Shown here piece after piece: positions 1 through 6,200 of a stretch of DNA of 8,460 nt (position 1 is the first letter of the stretch; each line of letters starts with the position of its first letter). Source of the DNA: Phycisphaerae bacterium (lineage in GTDB: Bacteria > Planctomycetota > Phycisphaerae > UBA1845 > Fen-1342); the NCBI GenBank assembly GCA_020058145.1, contig JAGVEP010000513.1, positions 1 to 8,460 of the forward strand. Direction: 5' to 3'. A program made the position numbers and the translations under genes. The notes under the pieces were generated by a model. That model searched no databases, was not told the origin of the DNA, and saw nothing but the letters and a program-made list of their open reading frames with translations.

Positions 1-480
1 CAGCCGCCCGCCGTCAGCGACGAGCTGCCAGCCGAGCGCCTGGAGGCACCCCGCGCCGCCATCGACCGTGGCTGACCCGCCCACGCACAGCAGAATGCGC
101 GTGCAGTCGAAGGCCACCGCCGCCGCGATAAGCTGCCCGCTGCCGTAGCTCGTCGTCCGCAGCGCGTTGCGTTCTTCGGGCATGAGCAACGCCAGTCCCG
201 AGGCCTCAGCCATCTCGACGATCGCCGTGCGGTCCGCGGCGGACAACCACCAGGTGGCCGACCGCGGACGGTCGAGCGGGTCAACGACCTCCGTGCGACG
301 TGCCGCGGCGCTCAAGGCTGCGGCTAGAATGCGTCCCGTGCCCTCGCCGCCGTCGCCCAGCGGACAACAATCGATTTTCGCGTCCGGCTGTGCGTCGCAC
401 ACGCCAGAGGCCAATGCCGCGGCCACCGCCGACGCGTCAATTGCGTCCTTGAATTTGTCCGGGGCAATTAGAACTCGCAC
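1..480 (-). CDS. glxK: Glycerate kinase, GarK/GlxK family (N-terminal 160 residues; cut by window edge)
   Basis: This family phosphorylates D-glycerate with ATP, giving 2- or 3-phosphoglycerate, and links glycerate and glyoxylate use to central carbon metabolism in the cytoplasm. The visible residues follow the family closely: an N-terminal VRVLIAPDKFKD (usual form xKIVIAPDSFKG), LGDGGEGT at residues 41-48, IVEMAEASGL at 87-96, RTTSYGSGQLI at 108-118 and GGSATVDGGAG at 134-144. The family is usually about 370-380 residues, so roughly 40% is present and the C-terminal part lies left of the window. The start is GTG at 480-478. The frame has a TGA 21 bases upstream and no other start between, and the conserved motif begins almost at once. 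Only a weak AGG-type ribosome site is visible. It starts 51 bp after the lpxA stop on the same strand and may be cotranscribed with it. The family call is secure; which phosphoglycerate isomer it makes cannot be told from this part. Confidence 0.9.
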   Translation of the reverse strand, partial: MRVLIAPDKFKDAIDASAVAAALASGVCDAQPDAKIDCCPLGDGGEGTGRILAAALSAAARRTEVVDPLDRPRSATWWLSAADRTAIVEMAEASGLALLMPEERNALRTTSYGSGQLIAAAVAFDCTRILLCVGGSATVDGGAGCLQALGWQLVADGGRL

Positions 481-531
481 GCGCCGACCTGTTCTGGCTC
501 ATGGCCGACGGGGAAGCCGGCGGCTGCACCC

Positions 532-1332
532 TCAATCGACCACCGCCTCCGCCGCGTCACCGAGCGCCGGGCGCGAGACGATGATGCCGCGCTTGGAAGG
601 CGCCCGCAGGAACGCGACCAGCCGCTGCCCGGGTGCGGTTTGGACCATCTGGGCAGCCTGCTCCAACGCATCCGGAAACGCCAGCCGCGAGCGATAGAGC
701 TTCTGAAACACCTGGCGGATTTCGAGGCGCTCAGCGCTCGTGAAACCCGCCCGGCGCAGGCCCACCACGTTGGGGCCGACGACCTGATTGCGCTCGATCG
801 CGGTCATGAACGGCGGGACATCCATGAACACGCGCGCCCCGCCGCCGAGCATGGCCAACTCGCCGATGCGGACGAACTGGTGCACCGCGCACCCGCTGAC
901 GAACGCCCGCGGGCCGATTTCCACATGGCCGGCGAGGGTGCCGGCGATCGTCGCGCCGTCGGCCACGATGCAGTTGTGCCCGACGTGGGCGGTACACATG
1001 ATGAGGCACCGGCAGCCAATCACGGTCGTGCTACCCGGCATCGAGCCACGATGGACCGCCACGTGCTCGCGGATGACCGTCTCGTCGCCGACCTCCAGGT
1101 AGCTGGGCTCGCCCCGGTACTTGAAATCCTGCGGCAGGTGCCCGAGCACGGCGAAGGGGTGCACCTGGCACCGCGCGCCGAGCGTCGTGCCCTCCGCCAC
1201 ATACGCGTGGCCATAAAGCCGCGTGCCGGCGCCGATACGCACGCCGCGCTCGACGATGGCGTAGGGCCCGATGTCGGCCGTGGGGTCGATTTCGGCCGTT
1301 TTGTCGATGATGGCGGTCGGGTGAATAGGCAT
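532..1332 (-). CDS. lpxA: UDP-N-acetylglucosamine O-acyltransferase LpxA
   Basis: LpxA transfers a 3-hydroxyacyl chain from acyl-carrier protein to the 3-OH of UDP-GlcNAc, the first step of lipid A synthesis, in the cytoplasm. The 266-residue product (E. coli: 262) is a left-handed beta-helix of hexapeptide repeats (HPTAIIDKTAEIDPTADIGP onward) with an alpha-helical C-terminal part. Catalytic and binding positions known from E. coli are kept: PQDFKY at 67-72 (K71), TAHVGHN at 114-120 (catalytic H119, with H116), LAGHV (H136), VHQF (H151) and GLRRAGF at 191-197 (R194). The Gly-Gly of the acyl-chain ruler region is present at 163-164. The frame is open upstream to 1527, but ATG at 1332 starts right at the conserved MPIHPTAIID, and the upstream residues are Arg-rich and unlike LpxA. 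From H119 to H151 is 32 residues, against 35 between the equivalent E. coli His residues as remembered. The neighbours are the FAS1 gene upstream and glycerate kinase downstream; no other lpx gene is in the window. Confidence 0.95.
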   Translation of the reverse strand: MPIHPTAIIDKTAEIDPTADIGPYAIVERGVRIGAGTRLYGHAYVAEGTTLGARCQVHPFAVLGHLPQDFKYRGEPSYLEVGDETVIREHVAVHRGSMPGSTTVIGCRCLIMCTAHVGHNCIVADGATIAGTLAGHVEIGPRAFVSGCAVHQFVRIGELAMLGGGARVFMDVPPFMTAIERNQVVGPNVVGLRRAGFTSAERLEIRQVFQKLYRSRLAFPDALEQAAQMVQTAPGQRLVAFLRAPSKRGIIVSRPALGDAAEAVVD

Positions 1333-1341
1333 CGAGCGCGG

Positions 1342-1371
1342 ATTGTAGTTCCCCAGACGCCGCGGCCACAA
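1342..1371 (-). promoter_or_regulatory. Possible promoter for lpxA
   Basis: On the minus strand a -35-like TTGTGG (1371-1366) and a good -10-like TACAAT (1347-1342) lie 18 bp apart. The -10 ends only 9 bases before the lpxA ATG, so a transcript from here would be nearly leaderless. No Shine-Dalgarno sits at normal spacing: the nearest purine run, GGGGAA, is about 16 bases from the ATG. The -35 is poor, and the match could be chance. Confidence 0.25.
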
Positions 1372-1540
1372 GGCGACGAAGTGTTGGTCACGCCGGCGGC
1401 GGGGCCGTTCACCAGGAGCACGCGGCCGACGAGCGCGCAAAGAAACAGCGGGGGAGCCGTACCCGTCGGGTCCGTCTCCTCCGCCGCATGTTTCGTTTCG
1501 CGAGGGCCTGCGGCAGAAGAGTGCCACACAGGCCGGCTCA

Positions 1541-1554
1541 GGCTGCTTGCAGCC
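1541..1554 (-). terminator. Small hairpin downstream of the FAS1 gene (weak terminator candidate)
   Basis: GGCTGCTTGCAGCC is a perfect inverted repeat of 5-6 bp per arm, starting 17 bases past the FAS1 stop codon. No T-run follows it on the minus strand, so it is not a standard intrinsic terminator. It may stabilise the 3' end or be chance. Confidence 0.2.
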
Positions 1555-1571
1555 GTGACGCGGGGGCGAGC

Positions 1572-2297
1572 CTAGTGCTTGTGCTCGTCCTTCTTGGGCT
1601 CTTCCTTCTTGGGCTCTTCCTTCTTCGCGTCGGGTTTCTTCTCGTCCTTCTTGGGCTCTTCCTTCTTCGGTTCTTCCTTCTTGGCGTCCGCCTTCTTCTC
1701 TTCCTTCTTGGGCTCTTCCTTCTTCGGCTCGGCCTTGGCTTCAGCCTTGATGGCGGCGCTGATCTGGTGGATCGTGCCGTTGCTGGCGGTCAGGCTCTTG
1801 GTCACGTTAATCGTGCCATTGATGGTGGCCTTGCCGTCCTTGTCCGCAATCTTGATGTCGGCGCCGTGGAGGGGCTTGGCTTCCTTGTCCTTCATGAGGT
1901 CAAGCTTCTTGGCGACCACATGGCCCTTGAGGAAGTCGGCCAGCTTGGCCTTGTTCTCCGGCTTCTTGAGCTCGTCGAGGTCCTTGCCCATCGCCTTGAA
2001 GGCCTCGTCGGTGGGCGCGAAGACGGTGATGTCCTTCTTCTTCAGCTCTTCCGTCAGGCCGGCCTGGATGACCAGCTCGGAGAAGGTCTTGAGACCAGCG
2101 GTAACCGCCGTCTCAATGATGTCCTTGCCGTTCTTCTTGGGCTCTTCGGCCTTCTTGGGCTCCTCCTTCTTGACTTCCTGCTTCGGCTCGGGCTTGGGCT
2201 CCTGCTTCGGCTTGTCCTGCGCGAAAGCCGAGGTGCCCAGCGCGATTGCCACTACGGGAAGCGCGACACCAAACAACCGGAACATGCGACCTGTCAT
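1572..2297 (-). CDS. Secreted fasciclin (FAS1) domain protein with Lys/Glu/Pro-rich flanks
   Basis: The 241-residue product has a clear signal peptide: MTGR, a hydrophobic core at 8-21, and a likely cut after AFA at residue 26. A K/E/P-rich linker follows (about 28-56), then one FAS1 domain at about 57-184. The domain shows the two conserved FAS1 boxes: ITVFAPTDEAFKAM at 90-103 (H1) and ASNGTIHQISAAI at 171-183 (H2). FAS1 domains are extracellular adhesion modules; the ligand here is unknown. The rest (185-241) is a highly charged tail of KKEEP units ending HKH, with a 19-residue repeat. No lipobox Cys or membrane anchor is seen, so it is probably a free periplasmic or outer-surface protein. 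ATG 2297 was chosen over the longer frame from 2414 because AAGGAG lies 9 bases upstream and the signal peptide starts there; 2285 (MFRLF) is a less likely alternative. A promoter lies at 2392-2419. It is divergent from the large protease gene; no functional link is shown. Confidence 0.9.
   Translation of the reverse strand: MTGRMFRLFGVALPVVAIALGTSAFAQDKPKQEPKPEPKQEVKKEEPKKAEEPKKNGKDIIETAVTAGLKTFSELVIQAGLTEELKKKDITVFAPTDEAFKAMGKDLDELKKPENKAKLADFLKGHVVAKKLDLMKDKEAKPLHGADIKIADKDGKATINGTINVTKSLTASNGTIHQISAAIKAEAKAEPKKEEPKKEEKKADAKKEEPKKEEPKKDEKKPDAKKEEPKKEEPKKDEHKH
1584..1742 (-). repeat. 57-bp tandem repeat coding the K/E/P-rich tail of the FAS1 protein
   Basis: Two adjacent 57-bp units (1584-1640 and 1641-1697) differ at about six positions. 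A third, decayed unit runs on to about 1742. Each unit codes 19 residues built on DAKKEEPKKEEPKKDE plus a short KKP or KHK spacer. The coding strand is almost all purine over long runs. This kind of repeat can change copy number by slippage or recombination. Confidence 0.85.
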
Positions 2298-2306
2298 TGC
2301 GTTACA

Positions 2307-2312
2307 CTCCTT
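2307..2312 (-). promoter_or_regulatory. Ribosome binding site of the FAS1 gene
   Basis: AAGGAG on the minus strand, 9 bases before the ATG at 2297. It decides the start against the in-frame ATGs at 2414 and 2411. Confidence 0.8.
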
Positions 2313-2391
2313 GCCTTTTCTTTCTGGGGGCGACCACACGCCCGGTTGGTCTACACCGACCGCACCGTCCGCCCCGCAGGCGAAGCCGCCT

Positions 2392-2419
2392 ACTATATCA
2401 ACGGCTGACATCATTTCAA
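2392..2419 (-). promoter_or_regulatory. Sigma-70-type promoter of the FAS1 gene
   Basis: On the minus strand, TTGAAA (2419-2414) and TATAGT (2397-2392) are separated by 16 bp, with four of six and five of six consensus matches. Transcription would start near 2385, giving a 5' leader of about 90 nt. It also shows that the frame reading from 2414 is not the true start, since that ATG lies inside the promoter. Confidence 0.55.
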
Positions 2420-2790
2420 GGGCGCCGTTAGTCGGGAAACGTAGATTCTTGCACTATGGGGACACGGTTGGACCCCCGCGAAGCCGTCGATCGGAACCCG
2501 CGCACCCGGTTTTAGGCCATCATAGTCTCATAATAACACATGTGCTTGTGTTTCGGTGCGTTTCTCCGAATCCGTGTCATGTGTGTGCGGAGTGAAATAA
2601 ATCGTAAAAGACCGGGCGAATGGCGAGCGTTGATTCTGGTTGCTTTCGACGCTTGTTGTCGCGGCGCGCGGGTGATTCCGGCGCGGCAGTGCGGACGGCG
2701 TGGTGCCGACTGGAGCGGTTCAGTGCGCGGCCGGCTGGGGGTGGGCTCAGGGTTTTCCCGAATGTTGCGTGCGGAGGCGCGGAATAACCG
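2420..2790. other. Intergenic region between the divergent promoters; no gene recognised
   Basis: These 371 bp lie between the leftward FAS1 promoter and the rightward promoter at 2791. Frames exist on both strands, for example minus-strand 2883-2512 and plus-strand 2540-2794, but their products are Arg/Pro/Ser-rich, have no credible ribosome site and match nothing I know. A patch at about 2518-2612 is visibly richer in A and T than its surroundings (TCATAATAACAC, GAAATAAATCGTAAAAG), which would fit regulatory DNA. No operator-like palindrome stands out. Confidence 0.5.
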
Positions 2791-2819
2791 TTGACTTCGC
2801 CGCGCGGAAGCGGTATAGG
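2791..2819 (+). promoter_or_regulatory. Sigma-70-type promoter facing the large protease gene
   Basis: TTGACT (2791-2796) and TATAGG (2814-2819) are separated by exactly 17 bp. The -35 matches five of six consensus bases and the -10 four of six. The predicted start is near 2826, about 440 nt before the ATG of the large gene. It could instead drive a separate small RNA in the leader. Confidence 0.5.
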
Positions 2820-2839
2820 TAGCAGTAGGCGGAGAGCTA

Positions 2840-2887
2840 AGACGTGCGGGATCGAAATTGGGCGGATCTGTTCCCGCCGTCACGTCT
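2840..2887 (+). promoter_or_regulatory. Strong hairpin at the start of the leader
   Basis: AGACGTGCGGGA (2840-2851) pairs with TCCCG (2872-2876) and CACGTCT (2881-2887). This gives 12 base pairs interrupted only by a 4-nt bulge (2877-2880) and closes a 20-nt loop. It would form about 14 nt from the predicted transcription start. An alternative inner stem, GGCGG/CCGCC (2861-2865 with 2874-2878), competes with the CGGGA/TCCCG pairing. Confidence 0.5.
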
Positions 2888-3254
2888 GCAGAAAAGGGCT
2901 TTGGGCAGCGAACAGGATGGAGTTCAGAACGAGGCCAAGCGCACGTCGAGTCCCAGAGCGCTCAGCGCTTGGCAGCAAGCGTGAACGCCGCGCGGCGGCT
3001 GGCCACCGGGATGGAAGTTCGCGGTGGCGGGCGTTGCGCCGCGTTCGAAGTGCGTGAGAAATGTGGAGAGATGAGGCAGGAGAACGTCGCAGCAGGGCTC
3101 AGAGCTTTCATTTCGGCTGAGTATCTGCGCCGCTAATCCGGCGGAGGAGAGGTCTTCCATGGAGCTCGGATTTCGAGCCGTGGGATGGGTTTGGACAGGA
3201 CGGGGGCGGGTCGCGCGCCGGCGGCGCGCAGCGGGCAGGACTCCAACAAGATGT

Positions 3255-3262
3255 GGAGGAGG
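3255..3262 (+). promoter_or_regulatory. Ribosome binding site of the large protease gene
   Basis: GGAGGAGG lies 6 bases before the ATG at 3269. It favours that start over the in-frame ATG at 3251, which would add MWRRRV and has only AGGA at some distance upstream. Confidence 0.75.
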
Positions 3263-3268
3263 CGGGTC

Positions 3269-6200
3269 ATGAACACAACAAATCGTGCTTGGCTGGTCGG
3301 CCTGGTGGGCATTCTGGGTACGGTCGCGACGCAAGCCAGCGTCGTTCCGCTGAGTTTGCCGGAGCTGGCGGACCGTTGCGAGCACGCGGTAGTCGGGACG
3401 GTGGTCGCCGTCGATTCATATTGGAACGCGGAGGGGTCGCAGATTCTCACCGACATCAAGATTCAGGTAGACACGGATTTTAGGGGCAATATCGACGATC
3501 CGGGCGGAGTCCTGACGCTGACCGAGCTCGGGGGCACGGTCGGCGAGACCACGATGCTCGTGTCCGACACGCCGTCGTTCAACGTCGGCGAAGAGGTGCT
3601 CGTCTTTACGGAACGGGTCCCGGATGGCCGCCTGATCGTACTCGGGCGGGATCAGGCCAAGTTCACGCTGACGCCGGCCCCCGGGATCGAGTTGGATGCC
3701 TCCGGCAACCGGATCGACACGGGGGAGGTCGCCGAGCAAGGCTCGATCACCCTCGTCGAGCCGGGCCGTGATCTGGTGACGCAGGTGTGGGGGCTGATGG
3801 TGGAGCGCGGGTTCACGCCCGCTGCCCGAGCAGAGATCAACTTCGACGAGGTTTCCGCTGAGGCTACGGAGGAGGGGGATGCTGCGGCGGTTGCGCAGGC
3901 AGCCATGTACGCAGAGATGTCCCCCCAGAACTGGGGGCCAGGAGGGCTGTATGCGGAGCGGAACCCGCTGGACGAGTTGACGATCCACCGCGACGCGTTC
4001 TCGAAGCATTTTGCGAACCCGGATGCCACGAGCACGGCCATTATTACCCAGACGCCGATGCACTATCAGGACGAGCAGGGCTTGTGGAAAGAGATTCGCA
4101 CGGACATCCGACCGAATCCCGACGGCAAGCAGGGAGGGCATCCGTACGCGATCCTCGAAAACCGCTATCAACTCTACTTCGGCGCCTCGCTCGACGACGG
4201 CTACGTGATACGTCTCTCGGAAGGCGACCTCCTGCTGGGCCTGGGCGCTGAGATGCGCCTGCTGGCGGCCGACGGCAGCGTACTGCGCTCGACGCCGCGC
4301 GCGCCCGCTACGGGTATCGTTGCGGATAACACGATGACGTTCCCCGACACGTACCCCTCGGCGAGCGACCGCCTGGTGGTGCGCCGAATCGGGGTCGATC
4401 ACGACATCGTGCTGAACGAAAGGCCAAATTTATCGGGCCTTGACCAGCAGACCACCGCCATTGCCTACCGCGAGCTCGTGCGCTTGCCCGCGGGCTGGCG
4501 GGTGGCCCCGAAGGCAGAGCTAGCCTGCGAATCCTGCGGGCCGGAAGTCAACGGCGGGCTGGTGGTTCTCGATTCCGCGGGAAACCAGGTGGCCGAGTTC
4601 AAGACACCGTTCATACGTGAAGCGGTGACGCGCGAAATCCCGCACGAAGATGCGGTGAAGGGCGTGTGTACCGAGTACAAGGTCGAGTCGGTCACGGGCT
4701 CGTATCGCTTGGAGCCGGCCGAGGGCGGCGTGTACGTCGAAACGCTGGTTCCGCTGGACTGGTTGACGGCTCCAGATCGCATCTATCCGGTCATTGTGGA
4801 CCCGACCGTGAACTGCTATCCGAGCGCGGTCGCCGGTTGGACGGGGTTCTCGTACGCCTCCGCCACCTGCTACTGCGGGGACAGCTTCTGCGGTGACAAT
4901 GTCCGTTGGCGAAGTATCACCGTCCGCAAGGGCTGGATGTACTTCGACACCGCCTCGGTGCCCGACGGATCGACGATCACTGACACGGTGGTGTATTACA
5001 ACATATGGGAGAACAACTGCCCCTATTACTATCTCCGCGCGATGGCCACGTTCACGACTGCGTGCAGCACCCTATGGACGTACGAGACGACCGGTACAAT
5101 CTACAAGAACCACAACGCTTGCCCAGCCAACGGCTGGAATAATGATGACCTTGGCACGACCGCGGACGCAGACCTGCAAGCGCGGTTGACCAGCAACTAC
5201 TTCGGCGTCGCTTTTGACGAGTACGAGACTTCCGACTACTACGCCACGGCCTATGGCTACTACGGCACCCTCGACCCGTATGTCGCGGTAACGTACACTA
5301 GCACAGTCTTACCAGGCGAGAACTGCTCCAGTCCGCAGAACCTGGCGGGCCTGACCAGCCCCTACAGCGGGACCACCGTCGGCTACGCAAACGATTTCAC
5401 GTTGACCTGCGGCGGAGGCTCAGCCCCGGATCGCATCTTCTATTACGACCTCCCGAATTATTACGCAATTGATATCTGGCAATCCGCGAACAACTACGAC
5501 TCGGTACACGAGACCCGCTACGGCTCCACGTGCCCAGGTGGGACACTGATTGCTTGCACGGACGACGATGACTACACGCACCACACCTGGACGAACACCA
5601 CGGGCGCGACGCAGCGGGTGTGGTTCATTCTGGATGGTTACAGCACTTACTCGGGTACGTTTACGCTCAACTGGACGGTCACGGCGGCCGGCCCGAACAT
5701 CACGGGCGTGTCGCCGGGCAGCGCGCCGGCGGGCGTCGGCAGTGCCGGGCCGTCCGGCAGTCTGGTCACGATCACCGGAACCAACTTCGGCTCCTCAAAG
5801 CTGAGCACGGACCACATGGTGTTCTGGCAAAACACCACCAACTACCTTTACAACGACACTTACATCGTTTCCTGGAACAATACGACGATCACGTGCTACG
5901 TACCGGCGGGATGCAGTTCCAAGGACTGCGCCGTCTACAAGAACGGCACCTGGTCCAATTTCTACACGTTCACCGTCACGTTTTCGTTCTGGTATCGCTG
6001 GCAGAACCAGTCGCTGATGCCGGTCGTGTATTACATCGCCGACAACACCGCGGCCGACCGGATCACGCCGGCCCGGGCGGGCATCCAGACCTGGGAAAAC
6101 GTCGCCAACACCTACTTGGACCATAGCTATCGCGGCACAACGACGCGCCGGGCCACGGTCCAGGACGGCTACAACGTCATCTCCTGGAACAACCCCTTCA

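Larger units (their letters stand above)
1333..1571. other. Gap between the FAS1 gene and lpxA
   Basis: These 239 bp separate two minus-strand genes. Open frames cross it on both strands, but their translations are Arg/Pro-rich, match no family I recognise, and look like random GC-rich reading. The only structures seen are a short inverted repeat just past the FAS1 stop and the weak lpxA promoter candidate close to the lpxA start. Confidence 0.5.
2826..3268 (+). promoter_or_regulatory. Long putative 5' leader of the large protease gene
   Basis: If the promoter at 2791-2819 is used, this stretch is transcribed but not translated as a recognisable protein. It holds several inverted repeats: 2840-2887 (12 bp with one bulge), 2966-2981 (CGCTTG/CAAGCG around a GCAG loop), 3002-3028 (GCCACCG/CGGTGGC around 13 nt) and 3213-3229 (GCGCGCC/GGCGCGC with a 3-nt loop, about 25 bases before the ribosome site's end). 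I do not recognise a known riboswitch class. Short GC stems are expected by chance in such DNA; the first is the least likely to be. A frame ending at 3136 is open but has no good start. Confidence 0.35.

Noticed and set aside
640..1575. Long plus-strand open frame (311 codons) across the lpxA locus
   Set aside because: It is antisense to a clear lpxA, its product is His/Arg/Asp-rich without any domain, and it has no ribosome site. It arises from the GC-rich codon pattern of the opposite strand.
1584..1742. 57-bp direct repeats as a CRISPR-like or regulatory array
   Set aside because: The units are adjacent with no unique spacers, and they keep a reading frame that codes the FAS1 protein tail.
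1488..2595. Two plus-strand frames giving Leu/Phe-rich or Ser/Phe-rich proteins that look like membrane proteins
   Set aside because: They are the reverse of the AAG/GAG-rich coding repeats of the FAS1 gene; the apparent hydrophobic segments are CTT/TTC/CTC codons read from that strand.
2858..3136. Plus-strand frame of 92 codons in the leader
   Set aside because: It needs a TTG start without a ribosome site, has no recognisable domain, and the later ATG (3011) would give only 41 residues. It cannot be excluded as a small leader peptide but is not supported.
3213..3229. GC-rich hairpin as an intrinsic terminator
   Set aside because: No T-run follows, and it sits just before the ribosome site of the large gene.
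3185..3269. Longer starts for the large gene (ATG 3185 or 3251)
   Set aside because: They would add Arg-rich residues before the signal peptide and lack a good ribosome site; GGAGGAGG is placed for ATG 3269. The 3251 start remains a minor possibility.
3416..4402. Minus-strand frame of 328 codons
   Set aside because: It is antisense to the large secreted protein, Arg/His/Val-rich and without known motifs; the plus-strand frame is continuous and has clear domains.
4520..4560. CESCGPEV as a possible matrixin cysteine switch (PRCGxPD-like)
   Set aside because: It is about 600 residues before the zinc site, with several folded modules between, and lacks the Pro-Arg and Pro-Asp context.
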